This document shows, piece after piece, positions 51,056 to 60,220 of a stretch of DNA of 64,000 nucleotides. Position 1 is the first letter of the stretch. Each line of letters opens with the position of its first letter. A program made the position numbers and the translations under genes. This DNA is from Streptomyces sp. CB02980 (lineage in GTDB: Bacteria; Actinomycetota; Actinomycetes; Streptomycetales; Streptomycetaceae): NCBI RefSeq assembly GCF_014451325.2, contig NZ_JACSCH020000021.1, positions 102,978 to 166,977 on the forward strand, written 5' to 3'. The notes below the pieces were generated by a model, which saw nothing but the letters and a program-made list of their open reading frames with translations, was not told the origin of the DNA and searched no databases.

Positions 51056-51688
51056 ATGACGACCTCCACGGACAAGGCTTCCGCCCCGCTCACCGTCGGC
51101 TTCGACCTCGACCTGACGCTGATCGACACCCGCCCCGGCATCAAGGCCGCCTGGGAGGCGTTCTCGGCCGAGTCCGGCGTCCCCGTCGACGCGGACCTCG
51201 TCGTCAACCGCCTCGGCCCGCCCCTGGAGCACGAGATGGCCCACTGGGTCCCCGCGGACCAGGTCACCGAGATGGTGGCCCGCTACCGCGCGCTCTACCC
51301 GGCGTACGCGATCGAGCCCTCGGCACCGATGCCGGGCGCGAGGGACGCGCTCCAGGCCGTACGCGAAGCGGGCGGCCGCACCATCGTCGTCACCGCGAAG
51401 AACGGCCCGCACGCCGAGCTGCACCTCGCGCACCTCGGCATCGAGCCCGACGCGCTCGTCGGCGGCCTGTGGGCCGAGGGCAAGGCCGAGGCGCTGCGCG
51501 CCCACGGCGCCCAGGTGTACGTCGGCGACCACATCGGCGACGTCCGCGGCGCCGCCACGGCCGGCGCCCTCTCGGTGGCCGTCGCCACCGGCCCCTGCGC
51601 CCCCGAGGAACTGGCGGAGGCCGGCGCCGACGTCGTCCTCACCGACCTGACGGACTTCCGCGCCTGGTGGCAGGGGTACCTGGCCTGA
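51056..51688 (+). CDS. HAD family hydrolase
   Basis: A 210-residue phosphatase-like protein. The nucleophile motif is GFDLDLTLIDTRP (DxDxT/L) at about residues 15-27. The later IVVTAKNGPHAELHLAH holds the Thr/Lys and YVGDHIGDVRGA the last acidic pair. Cap of type C1 (phosphoglycolate phosphatase-like). Divergent from the siderophore permease. Substrate unknown. Confidence 0.88.
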   Translation: MTTSTDKASAPLTVGFDLDLTLIDTRPGIKAAWEAFSAESGVPVDADLVVNRLGPPLEHEMAHWVPADQVTEMVARYRALYPAYAIEPSAPMPGARDALQAVREAGGRTIVVTAKNGPHAELHLAHLGIEPDALVGGLWAEGKAEALRAHGAQVYVGDHIGDVRGAATAGALSVAVATGPCAPEELAEAGADVVLTDLTDFRAWWQGYLA

Positions 51689-51697
51689 ACGGGGGCG

Positions 51698-51970
51698 CTA
51701 TCCGGCCTGAACCGGCGTGGCCGCACCCTCCCGCGCCTGCCGCCGCTGAGCCGCGATCGAGCGCAGCACCCCGGCTGCGGCGACGGCGAATCCGACGCCC
51801 ATGAGCATGGAGACGGTGTACGCGACCGTGGGGAACGGGTCCGTACCCAGGAACAGCGGAGCCACGGTGACCAGCGTCGCCACCGCGCCGATGGCGAAGA
51901 GGATGACACCGGCCTTGACGAGCCCGTCACCCGGAGCGCTGTCGTTCGCCTGTGCGGCAGAAGTGTTCAA
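51698..51970 (-). CDS. Small membrane protein, TTG start
   Basis: A 90-residue protein with two membrane helices (LVKAGVILFAIGAVATLVTV and AYTVSMLMGVGFAVAAAGVL). The start is TTG at 51970, with an AAGAG ribosome site six bases upstream. It is convergent with the HAD gene and next to the TnpB-related element. Function unknown. Confidence 0.7.
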   Translation of the reverse strand: MNTSAAQANDSAPGDGLVKAGVILFAIGAVATLVTVAPLFLGTDPFPTVAYTVSMLMGVGFAVAAAGVLRSIAAQRRQAREGAATPVQAG

Positions 51971-52150
51971 CGGTGGCTCTTTTCCGCGTAATGCTGCGTA
52001 TGCGTATGAGGGTGTGATGCGGGCGTCGCTGCGTTGGTGGTTGGCGAGAAGACTGTAGCGATTAGGTGTTCAAAGTAGGAACACGTGACCTTTTCCGGCA
52101 TGGTTCGTTGACCTCTACGGCTGACGCATTTTTGGGTCGGGGGAGGCAGG

Positions 52151-53818
52151 ATGGGGTCGGTTTCGGGTCTGCGCGTGCCTGCTGCGCCGTTCGTCGTGCC
52201 TGGTCCCACCGGTGTCACCGTGCGGGACCGGTTGAAGGATCTCGCAGACCGGGATGCAGAGGTCCTGCGTCTGGTGGGCGCGCATCTGGGTGCGCTGGCC
52301 TCGCGGGACCTGAAGGCGCGTTGCGCGAATGGCCTGGGGCATTCCGCCCGGTCGTGGGCGGGACGCAAGCGAGTGCTGACGCCGGAGTCGTCGTCGCGGT
52401 GGGCGGGTGCGGTGACGAAGGCATCTCATGATCAGTGGGCGCTCGGGCGGCGTTGTCAGGCGGCGCATGTCCAGGAGCTTGAGGCGGGGATGCGAATGCT
52501 CCGGCACCGGCTGTCGCTGCCTGTGAGGGCCAAGGGCAGCAAGCGGGCGCCGGGTGGCTACCGGTCGCGGCGGGAGTGGCATGCGAAGTCCCGGCGACTG
52601 GCTCTGTTGGAAGCCCGGCATGCCGCTGCTGTGGCGGACTGGCGGGCAGGACGTGTGCGGGTGGTCCGAGGCGGAAGGCGCCTGCTGAATACCCGCCATC
52701 ACCTCGCTGATGCCCAGCTCACCGAGGCCGAGTGGCGGGAGCGGTGGGAGGCGGAGCGCTGCTTCCTTTCGGCGGACGGGGAGTCGGGGAAGCGGTACGG
52801 CAACGAGACCATCCGCGTCACCCCCGACGGCGAGGTCAGTATCAAGCTTCCCGCGCCGCTGGCTGGGCTGGCGAACGCCCCGCACGGCCGGTACGCCCTC
52901 TCCTCACGGGTGCGGTTCGCGCACCGGGGCAGCGAGTGGGCCGATCGTGTGGAGACGAACCGGGCGATCGCGTACCGCATCCATCACGACCCGACGCGGG
53001 GCCGCTGGTACCTGACTGCCTCATGGCAGATTTCACTCACCCCGACGGTTCCGTTGGAGGTGGCGCTCGCCCAGGGGGTGATCGGTGTCGACACCAACGC
53101 CGACCACCTCGCCGCCTGGCGCCTCGACGCCCACGGCAACCCCGTCGGAAACCCACGCCGTTTCTTCTACGACCTGTCAGGCGCCGCCGATCACTGTGAC
53201 GCGCAGGTCCGCCACGCCCTGTCCCGGCTGCTGAACTGGGCCAAGACGTGCGGCGTGGCCGCGATCGCGGTGGAAGACCTGAACTTCCAGGCGGAGAAGA
53301 CCAGGGAGAAACACGGCCGCAAGCGACGGTTCCGGCAGCTGATCTCCGGCATGCCCACCGGCAAGCTCCGCGCCCGACTCGCTTCCATGGCAGACCGGAC
53401 CGGCATCAGTGTCATTGCTGTTGACCCCGCCTACACCAGCAAGTGGGGCGCCCAACACTGGCAGAAACCGCTCACCAGCACCACTCGCAGATCCACTCGC
53501 CACGATGCTGCCGCCGTGGCGATCGGAAGACGCGCCCAAGGACACCCGATCCGGCGACGGACGGCACCGCCCCCGCAGCACCAGAGTGATGCTGCGGGGC
53601 ATCGGACCGCCCAGGCCCGACCGGATGCTCTCGGGCGTGAGGGACCCCGCCCCCGCGTTCCCGGACCACGCACACGATGCGTGCCGCCCGGACGCGAAGC
53701 GAAAGCGGGCGACCAGCGTGCCCAACACCGTTCGGGATACGCGGCCGAGCTCGAGATCTGGCAACAGGACTCACTCCCGCTCAGCCTTCAGGAATGGTTT
53801 CACTACGCATCCGGCTAG
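52151..53818 (+). CDS. TnpB-related protein (IS200/IS605 accessory-type)
   Basis: A 555-residue protein of the TnpB-related family. RuvC-I Asp is in VIGVDTNADHL, RuvC-II Glu in AIAVEDLNFQAEK, and RuvC-III Asp in RHDAAAVAIGRRAQGH. TnpB is an RNA-guided DNA nuclease. This form lacks the CxxC zinc ribbon between RuvC-II and III: the stretch reads VDPAYTSKWGAQHWQKPLTS. No TnpA transposase is adjacent. ATG at 52151 with GGGGGAGG upstream. A domesticated or mobilised standalone nuclease is possible. The last 100 residues are Arg/Pro-rich and may overlap its guide RNA region. Confidence 0.82.
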   Translation: MGSVSGLRVPAAPFVVPGPTGVTVRDRLKDLADRDAEVLRLVGAHLGALASRDLKARCANGLGHSARSWAGRKRVLTPESSSRWAGAVTKASHDQWALGRRCQAAHVQELEAGMRMLRHRLSLPVRAKGSKRAPGGYRSRREWHAKSRRLALLEARHAAAVADWRAGRVRVVRGGRRLLNTRHHLADAQLTEAEWRERWEAERCFLSADGESGKRYGNETIRVTPDGEVSIKLPAPLAGLANAPHGRYALSSRVRFAHRGSEWADRVETNRAIAYRIHHDPTRGRWYLTASWQISLTPTVPLEVALAQGVIGVDTNADHLAAWRLDAHGNPVGNPRRFFYDLSGAADHCDAQVRHALSRLLNWAKTCGVAAIAVEDLNFQAEKTREKHGRKRRFRQLISGMPTGKLRARLASMADRTGISVIAVDPAYTSKWGAQHWQKPLTSTTRRSTRHDAAAVAIGRRAQGHPIRRRTAPPPQHQSDAAGHRTAQARPDALGREGPRPRVPGPRTRCVPPGREAKAGDQRAQHRSGYAAELEIWQQDSLPLSLQEWFHYASG

Positions 53819-54056
53819 GGTGGCCCGATCACCCGGCTAGCGGGTCTGGCGCGATGCGCGTATTCCGCGTTCCTCCCGCCCCGATCACACAACCGGCCAT
53901 GTCGGGCACTCCTGGTGACAGACATGGATGGAGTGGCTTGACGGGGGGTACAGAGCCGGGGAGGCTTCCAGGCGACACGGCAGGCACGAGCAAGCGCTAG
54001 ATAGCCTGACCTGCGAAGACAGTGGTTTGGCTAACTGGTGGAATGGGGTGCGTGCT
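53819..54056. other. 3' flank of the TnpB-related gene (candidate guide-RNA region)
   Basis: 238 bp without a gene. It has GGGTG-gcccgat-CACCC (about 53817-53833), a CGCG-atg-CGCG hairpin and a terminal GC-rich stem. TnpB guide RNAs normally overlap the 3' end of the gene and run into the right end. The boundaries cannot be set from sequence alone. Confidence 0.35.
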
Positions 54057-54440
54057 TTGCCTACCGGCAAGGTCAAATGGTTCAACAGCGAGAAGGGCTT
54101 CGGCTTTCTCTCCCGCGACGACGGCGGCGACGTCTTCGTCCACTCGTCGGTGCTCCCTGCCGGAGTCGACGCACTGAAGCCGGGGCAGCGGGTCGAGTTC
54201 GGGGTCGTCGCAGGCCAGCGCGGCGACCAGGCACTGTCCGTCACGATCCTCGACCCGACGCCTTCCGTCGCCGCGGCACAGCGCCGTAAGCCCGACGAAC
54301 TGGCGTCCATCGTGCAGGACCTGACGACGCTCCTGGAGAACATCACGCCGATGCTGGAGCGCGGCCGCTACCCCGACAAGACGCAGGGCGCCAAGATCGC
54401 GGGCCTGCTGCGCGCGGTCGCGGACCAGCTGGACGTCTGA
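54057..54440 (+). CDS. Cold-shock domain protein
   Basis: A 127-residue protein. The start is the TTG at 54057 (LPTGKVKWFNSEKGFGFLSR), since the cold-shock domain begins there and GGGGTG is five bases upstream. RNP motifs KGFGFL and DVFVHSS are intact. A C-terminal extension of about 60 residues is typical of the long Streptomyces cold-shock proteins. It binds single-stranded nucleic acid. It lies just upstream of the menaquinone genes, convergent with mqnD. Confidence 0.9.
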   Translation: MPTGKVKWFNSEKGFGFLSRDDGGDVFVHSSVLPAGVDALKPGQRVEFGVVAGQRGDQALSVTILDPTPSVAAAQRRKPDELASIVQDLTTLLENITPMLERGRYPDKTQGAKIAGLLRAVADQLDV

Positions 54441-54511
54441 GTTCCTTTGGCCGCCCTCGCACTGCTTCGCAGGCTTCGGGCGGCTGCCGGACTCCGTCCG
54501 GCGGTCCCGGG

Positions 54512-55366
54512 CTACGGGAAGGCGAGCGCGTCCGGGCCGAGGGGCGGTACGAGTCCCTCGGCCGCGGCGCGGGTGAGCAGCCCGCGGACCGCCGCGTACC
54601 CGTGCTCGCCGAGGTCGGCCGTGAACTCGTTCACGTAGAGCCCGATGTGCTGGTCGGCGACCTTCGGGTCCATCTCCTGCGCGTGCTCCATGACGTACGG
54701 GCGGGAGGCCGCCGGGTCGTCCCAGGCCATCCGCACCGACGTACGGGCCGAGTCGGCGAGCCGCCGCAGGGTCTCCGCACCGAGGGAGCGGCGGGCGACG
54801 ATCGCGCCGAGCGGGATCGGCAGACCGGTCGTGGACTCCCAGTGCTCGCCCATGTCGGCGAGGCAGTGCAGCCCGTAGTTCTTGTACGTGAAGCGGGCCT
54901 CGTGGATGACGAGCCCGGCGTCGACCTTGCCGTCGCGCACGGCGGGCATGATCTCGTGGAACGGCATCACGACGACGTTCCCGACCCCGCCCGGCACCTT
55001 CTCGGCCGCCCAGAGCCGGAACAGCAGATACGCGGTGGAGCGCTCGCTCGGCACCGCGACCGTCTTCCCGGCGAGATCCGCGCCGGTCGCGTCCTCCCGG
55101 GTGAGGACGAGCGGCCCGCAGCCGCGGCCGAGGGCGCCGCCGCAGGGCAGCAGCGCGTACTCGTCGAGGATCCAGGGCAGCACGGCGTACGACACCTTGA
55201 GGACGTCGTGGCCGTCGGTGCCGCTCTCGGCCCAGCCGTTGGTGACGTCGATGTCGGCGAAGGTGACGTCGAGCCGCGGGGCGTCCGGGACGCGGCCGTG
55301 GGCCCAGGCGTCGAAGACGAAGGTGTCGTTCGGGCAGGGCGAGTAGGCGATCTTCAGCTTGGTCAC
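54512..55366 (-). CDS. mqnD: 1,4-dihydroxy-6-naphthoate synthase
   Basis: A 284-residue enzyme of the futalosine menaquinone pathway, converting cyclic dehypoxanthinyl futalosine to 1,4-dihydroxy-6-naphthoate. The start AYSPCPNDTFVFDAWAHGRV and RLDVTFADIDVTN are family signatures; the fold is that of periplasmic binding proteins. GTG at 55366 overlaps the mqnB stop (GTGA). Coupled to mqnB. Confidence 0.94.
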   Translation of the reverse strand: MTKLKIAYSPCPNDTFVFDAWAHGRVPDAPRLDVTFADIDVTNGWAESGTDGHDVLKVSYAVLPWILDEYALLPCGGALGRGCGPLVLTREDATGADLAGKTVAVPSERSTAYLLFRLWAAEKVPGGVGNVVVMPFHEIMPAVRDGKVDAGLVIHEARFTYKNYGLHCLADMGEHWESTTGLPIPLGAIVARRSLGAETLRRLADSARTSVRMAWDDPAASRPYVMEHAQEMDPKVADQHIGLYVNEFTADLGEHGYAAVRGLLTRAAAEGLVPPLGPDALAFP

Positions 55367-56118
55367 GACGGCTCCAGCTCCAGGAAGACGGTCTTGCTGA
55401 GCAGCTCGGACGTGCGCCGGAGCGCGTGCAGGGCCTCGCCGATGCGCCAGGCCGCGCGGTCACGGGGGCCGACGGCGTTCGACACGGCCCGGATCTCGAC
55501 CACGGGCACGCCGTACGCGGCGGCGGCCTCGGCGACGCCGAAGCCCTCCATCGCCTCGGCGGCGGCTCCGGGATGGCGTCCGGCCAGTTCGGCGGCGCGG
55601 TCGGCGGTGCCGGTGACGGTGGAGACGGTGAGCACGGGCCCGACGGTGTGCGGCCGGCCGGCCGCGTCCAGGGCGGCGGCGATCCGGCCGGTCAGGGCCT
55701 CCGGCACGGGGTGGAGGGACCGCCCGAAGCCGAGCTCGTCGACGGTGAGGTACCCGTCGGGGGTCTGGGCGCCGAGGTCGGCGGCGACGACGGCCGACGA
55801 GACGACGACGGACCCGAGGGGTGCGAGGGGCTGGAACCCGCCGGCGATCCCGGCGGAGACGACGAGGCCGTAGGGGGTGTCGGTGCCGGTGAGCGCCGCG
55901 TACGCCAGCGCGGTCCCGGTCGAGGCGGCGACGGCGGCGGGTCCGACCCCGCCGACGAGGACGTCGATCAGTACGCGATCGTCCGGCGCGTTCGTGTGCC
56001 GACGCAGGACGAGCCCCCCCGGCAGCGGGAGCAGCTCGGGGGCGCCGGGGCCGAGGCCGGCGGAGACGGAGTCCGCCTCCGCCGCAACGGCCGTCACGAT
56101 CAGGATCCGGTGGACCAC
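55363..56118 (-). CDS. mqnB: Futalosine hydrolase
   Basis: A 251-residue nucleosidase of the MTA/SAH nucleosidase fold that removes hypoxanthine from futalosine. ILIVTAVAAEADSVSAGLG starts the domain; GLVVSAGIAGGFQPLAPLGS and AAAEAMEGFGVAEAAAAYGV carry the catalytic and ribose-binding residues. GTG at 56118, seven bases from the DUF2771 gene, so the three are probably cotranscribed. Confidence 0.93.
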   Translation of the reverse strand: MVHRILIVTAVAAEADSVSAGLGPGAPELLPLPGGLVLRRHTNAPDDRVLIDVLVGGVGPAAVAASTGTALAYAALTGTDTPYGLVVSAGIAGGFQPLAPLGSVVVSSAVVAADLGAQTPDGYLTVDELGFGRSLHPVPEALTGRIAAALDAAGRPHTVGPVLTVSTVTGTADRAAELAGRHPGAAAEAMEGFGVAEAAAAYGVPVVEIRAVSNAVGPRDRAAWRIGEALHALRRTSELLSKTVFLELEPS

Positions 56119-56125
56119 CGGAGGA

Positions 56126-56605
56126 TCAGGATTCCTTCTTCAGCTGGAAGTGCCAGATACCGGTCAGCTTCTTGCCGGTGTTCTCGACGATGGTCACCTG
56201 GGTGTTGTCGGTGGCCTCGCCGGTCTGGCTGGAGAAGAAGGCGCTGGCCGGAATGGTCCGGTACGTCTTCTTGTACGGCTCGGGCTCGGCCTGCTGGCCG
56301 CCGAGGAAGATGGTCCAGCCGTTGTCCGCGATCTCGGGGTCGACCCCGAAGCGGATCTTGTCGTCCATCGCCACGGTGATGGACTTCTCGGCCTTCTTGT
56401 TGAGGCACTGCTGGATCTGCGACTCCTTGATGGCGTCGCCGTCGTTGTAGCAGGCGGCCTCGGAGTGGATCGAGTCGGACCCGACCGTGACGGTCGCGAT
56501 CGGAGTCGGCTTGTCGCAGGCGGAGAGAACGAGGAGCCCGGCGGAGACGGCCCCGAGGGCGACGGCGGCCCGGCGGCGCGAGCCGGAGAAGAACGCAACG
56601 GTCAT
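56126..56605 (-). CDS. DUF2771 lipoprotein
   Basis: A 159-residue lipoprotein. The signal (AAVALGAVSAGLLVLSAC) ends in the lipobox LSAC. The mature domain has conserved DNGWTIFLGGQQAEPEPYKK, as in the actinobacterial DUF2771 family. ATG at 56605. Located just before mqnB. Function unknown. Confidence 0.87.
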   Translation of the reverse strand: MTVAFFSGSRRRAAVALGAVSAGLLVLSACDKPTPIATVTVGSDSIHSEAACYNDGDAIKESQIQQCLNKKAEKSITVAMDDKIRFGVDPEIADNGWTIFLGGQQAEPEPYKKTYRTIPASAFFSSQTGEATDNTQVTIVENTGKKLTGIWHFQLKKES

Positions 56606-56746
56606 GAGCCGAAGGCTATCGGGCCGCCGCGCCCGCGCCACGCGGGGGTACGGCGTGCCGCTGTCCGGTACCGGAACGAGGGCGGCGAACGAGCGCGCAG
56701 GTGAGCGGGGACGAAGCGGCGCGGGAGCGGTCGGTGCACGCGATCC

Positions 56747-58144
56747 CTACGCCACCCGCGTCTTCGACCGCCCCTTCGGTCCCGGCCGCCGCCGGGCCTC
56801 CGCGAGCAGCCCCCGTACGGCGAGGAGCGCGCCCGTGGCCAGGATTCCGGCCGCGACGGCCATGCCCAGGGTTCCGTTCAGAGGCAGGGCGATGCCGATC
56901 CCGCCGCCCACCACCCACGCCATCTGCAGCGCCGTCTCGGAGCGTGCGAACGCAGACGTCCGTACGACCTCCGGCACGTCCCGCTGGATCAGCGCGTCCA
57001 GGGACAGCTTCGACAGGGCCTGGGTGAGGCCCGCGACCGCGCCCAGGACGGCCACCATCAGCCCGCCGAAGAAGATCGCCGTACAGATCGCCGTGGCGCA
57101 GACCACGCTGATCATCGTGGCGATGATCACTTCCGGCCCGTGCCCCCGGTCCCGCAGGAGCGAGCCCATCGCCGTACCGCAGGCGTTGCCCACGCCCGCC
57201 GCCACGCCCACGATCCCCAGCGAGACGGCGGCGCTCTGCCCCGACAGCGGATGTTCGCGCAGCAGGAACGCGAGGAAGAAGATCAGGAAACCCGACAGCA
57301 TCCGCTGCGCCGCGTTCGCCTGCAGACCATGGAGGACCGAGGGCCCCACCGTCCGCAGGCTCGGCTTCCGCTCGCCGTGCGTCAGCAGATGCGCCCGCCG
57401 CTCACCCTTGGCCGAGTCCACCTTGGGCGGCATCCGCAGCGCCCAGAACGTCCCGAGGAGGAACAGCGCGCACGCGCCGTACAGCGGATAGCGGGGCCCG
57501 AGCACCTGGAGCCCCGCGCCGATGGGCGCGGCGATACCGGTCGCGAGCAGCCCGGCCAGGGTGACCCGGGAGTTCGCCTTCACCAGCGAGAAGTTCGGTG
57601 GCAGGAGCCGGGGCACGACGGCACTGCGCACCACCCCGTACGCCTTCGAGGCCACCAGGACCCCGAGCGCCGCCGGGTACATCTCGATGCCGCCGGTGGC
57701 GACCGCCGCCGACATCATGATCGCGAGGACCGCCCGGGTCAGCATCGCGCCGGCCATCGCGGCGCGCCGCCCGTGCGGGATGCGGTCGAGGAGCGGGCCG
57801 ATCACCGGGGCGAGCAGGGTGAAGGGGGCCATGGTGACGGCGAGGTACAGGGCGACGCGGCCGCGGGCCTCGTCGGTGGGGACGGAGAAGAAGACGGTGG
57901 AGGCGAGGGCGACGGTGATCATGACGTCGCCGGCGCCGTTCACCGCGTGCAGCTCGATCAGTTTCCCGAGCCCCGACTCGCCCGCGCCGTGGGCGTGGGT
58001 GGCCTTGCGGATGCCCTTCGCGGTCCCCGTGAAGGGCAGGTGCAGGGCGCGGCCGACCTTCCGGCCCGCTCGGCGGAGCGGCCCGGCATGATCTTCGGAT
58101 CGTGCGGGGGACCGTGCGGCTGCCACTCCGTCATAGTGCCCCAC
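56747..58144 (-). CDS. MFS transporter
   Basis: A 465-residue transporter. About twelve helices (LLAPVIGPLLDRIPHGRRAA holds motif A-like GPxxDR; GLMVAVLGAVAGLTQALSKL and others). A long N-terminal polar region of about 60 residues precedes helix 1. GTG at 58144. Divergent from DUF3027, an arrangement conserved in Streptomyces. Substrate unknown. Confidence 0.86.
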   Translation of the reverse strand: MGHYDGVAAARSPARSEDHAGPLRRAGRKVGRALHLPFTGTAKGIRKATHAHGAGESGLGKLIELHAVNGAGDVMITVALASTVFFSVPTDEARGRVALYLAVTMAPFTLLAPVIGPLLDRIPHGRRAAMAGAMLTRAVLAIMMSAAVATGGIEMYPAALGVLVASKAYGVVRSAVVPRLLPPNFSLVKANSRVTLAGLLATGIAAPIGAGLQVLGPRYPLYGACALFLLGTFWALRMPPKVDSAKGERRAHLLTHGERKPSLRTVGPSVLHGLQANAAQRMLSGFLIFFLAFLLREHPLSGQSAAVSLGIVGVAAGVGNACGTAMGSLLRDRGHGPEVIIATMISVVCATAICTAIFFGGLMVAVLGAVAGLTQALSKLSLDALIQRDVPEVVRTSAFARSETALQMAWVVGGGIGIALPLNGTLGMAVAAGILATGALLAVRGLLAEARRRPGPKGRSKTRVA

Positions 58145-58563
58145 CGGCGCGCCGGACGAACCGTGGCGCGGCGGTGGAGGGCCACTTCGGACGATGTCGC
58201 CGGCCGCATCGGAGGGGGTCGGAGCGGTGCGTGAGTCGCTCTCGGACCCTCCCGTTCACCCCCGGGACAGCGCTCCGACCGCTCCCCGGGCGTCCGCGAT
58301 CCGGGCCACTTGGGGCGGGCAGGTGGGCTGAGGCCCGGGAACGGGGTAGCGTGCGTAGCGCGTCACCGGCGGAAGCTCTCGGCCGCGCGCCTCTTCGGCA
58401 TCCCGCAGAATGGATGGCGATAGGTGTGCCCGAGACACGCGAGACAGGTCGGGTGCGCGGACGTCGATGCGGCCCACAGGTCCGCTCCGCCCGCCGCCCG
58501 TGGCTTCGCTCCCGCCCCTCGGCCGGCGCACCCGTGAGACGGCGTAGGAGAGAAGCGAGACCT

Positions 58564-59493
58564 GTGAGTGCTGCGACGACGCGAAGCGGTACCCCGCGTA
58601 CCCCGCGAGCCACGCGTATCCCCGACCGCCTGTGTGCCGAGGCCGTAGAACTCGCGCGGGAGGCCGCCGAGGAGGCGGCCGCCCCCGGGATCGTCGGCGC
58701 ACATGTCGAAGTGGTCGCCGAGGGTGACCGGGTCGTCACCCACTACTTCGAGTCCAAGGAGCCCGGCTACCGGGGCTGGCGCTGGGCGGTGACGGTCACG
58801 CGGGCCTCCCGCGCCAAGAACGTCACGCTTGACGAAACCGTCCTGCTGCCTGGCTCCGACGCGCTCCTCGCCCCCGAGTGGGTGCCATGGAGCGAGCGGC
58901 TGCGGCCCGGCGACATGGGCCCCGGCGACCTGCTGCCGACCGAGGCGGACGACCTGCGCCTGGAGCCCGGCTACTCGGGCGAGGACGCGCCGCCGCCGAA
59001 CTCCGTGGTGTCGGAGGAGCTGGCGGACCACCTCGACGTCGAGGACGCCGAGATCGTCGCCCGTACCCCTTCGCGGGGCGCGATCGCCGCGGTCGCCGAG
59101 GAGCTCGGCATGCGCCGGGCCAGGGTCCTCTCCCGGTACGGGCTCCACCTGGCCGCGGACCGCTGGGAGGAGTCCTTCGGCGCCCGCACCCCGATGGCCC
59201 AGGCGGCTCCGGCCACCTGTGAGTCCTGTGCGTTCCTGGTGCCGCTGGCGGGCTCCCTGAAGCAGACGTTCGGCATCTGCGCCAACGAGTTCGCCCCGGC
59301 CGACGGGCGGGTCGTGTCCCTCTCGTACGGCTGCGGGGGCCACTCGGAGGCCGCGATCATGCCGAAGCCGCCGCGGCCCGCGCCGCCGGTCCTGGACTCG
59401 ATGGGCGCGGACGCGTTCCCCCTCCGCCCGGCAAAGGACTCCGGCTCGACGACGGAACCGGACGCGATGTCGGAAGACCTGGGCCACTCGTAA
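58564..59493 (+). CDS. DUF3027 domain-containing protein
   Basis: A 309-residue protein of the actinobacterial DUF3027 family. FESKEPGYRGWRWAVTVTRA and LLPGSDALLAPEWVPWSERL are conserved, and a C-terminal zinc-like cluster is visible (CESCAFLVPL, CANEFAP, YGCGGHSEA). GTG at 58564. Function not established. Confidence 0.9.
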   Translation: MSAATTRSGTPRTPRATRIPDRLCAEAVELAREAAEEAAAPGIVGAHVEVVAEGDRVVTHYFESKEPGYRGWRWAVTVTRASRAKNVTLDETVLLPGSDALLAPEWVPWSERLRPGDMGPGDLLPTEADDLRLEPGYSGEDAPPPNSVVSEELADHLDVEDAEIVARTPSRGAIAAVAEELGMRRARVLSRYGLHLAADRWEESFGARTPMAQAAPATCESCAFLVPLAGSLKQTFGICANEFAPADGRVVSLSYGCGGHSEAAIMPKPPRPAPPVLDSMGADAFPLRPAKDSGSTTEPDAMSEDLGHS

Positions 59494-60220
59494 CCCCGGG
59501 GGCCACGCGGCCCGGGGCTTGGCGAGGGCGGCGCTGCCCGGGCCCGGTATGACCGCCCCCAACCGGGCGGCCCCGCCACCCGAACCCCACGACCGCCCGG
59601 GGGCCGCGCCCCCGGGGGGGCCCACCCGTACGGGATGCAGCGGACCCACCCCCGGCGGCCTGCCGCGCGGGTGGGGCGGTCCTGCGCGGCGGCGCACCTC
59701 GCCGAGCTTCGCCCACCCCGTCCCCTGCCGGACCCGCGCCCCGCTGGGCGATGCCCTCCCGCCACCCGCCGTGTGGGCTGCGCCCGCACCCTCGCCGCCC
59801 CGCCGTGCGGGCAATCGTCCCGCTGGGGCGGGACGGGTGGGCACACGGGACGGCGCCCTCTGGCGGCGCCTCCGCCCCTTGTGCCTGAACCCGCACCACT
59901 GGCTCGATGCACAAGGGGTGCGGGTCAGGGCTCGGAAGCCTGGGCCCTGGCACGGGGCGCCGCCCGGGAGCGTACGCGCGGCCCCGGCGGGACGACAGCC
60001 CGCAACGAGGAGCGACCCCGACGGCGGCGCGCGAGCCCAGCCCACCCCGATGCACCCTGGACGTAAGGACACGCCCCCGCACGCCCCCGCCCCCAACCGC
60101 GCCCCGGCAAAAGCCCCGCCCCCGAGCGCGGTACCTTCGGGCCCCGGGTCCAAAGGCTCACACCCTGGCCCCCCGGCCCGGGTCCCCGCACCATCACCGC
60201 CCCGCAGAGTGGAGTCAGAC
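59494..60220. other. Intergenic region with structured repeat
   Basis: 727 bp without a convincing gene, extremely GC-rich. It contains copy B of the dispersed structured repeat (59803-59898) and long C/G homopolymeric runs. The frame of the downstream gene stays open far upstream because stop codons are rare in this composition, so I do not extend it. Confidence 0.7.
59803..59898 (-). repeat. Dispersed structured repeat, copy B (inverted relative to copy A)
   Basis: Outer stem 59803-59809 with 59842-59848, inner stem 59816-59823 with 59828-59835, and the internal loops ggcaat/ggtggg equal those of copy A on the opposite strand. Several stem positions differ from copy A in compensated pairs (for example T-A to C-G in the inner stem). 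The downstream part includes ttgtgcctgaacccgcacc, the other conserved half. Confidence 0.8.

Noticed and set aside
59494..60220. Extension of the sacsin-type gene upstream to 59519
   Set aside because: The extension is Pro/Ala-rich, contains the structured repeat, and the GTG at 60221 has a proper ribosome site.
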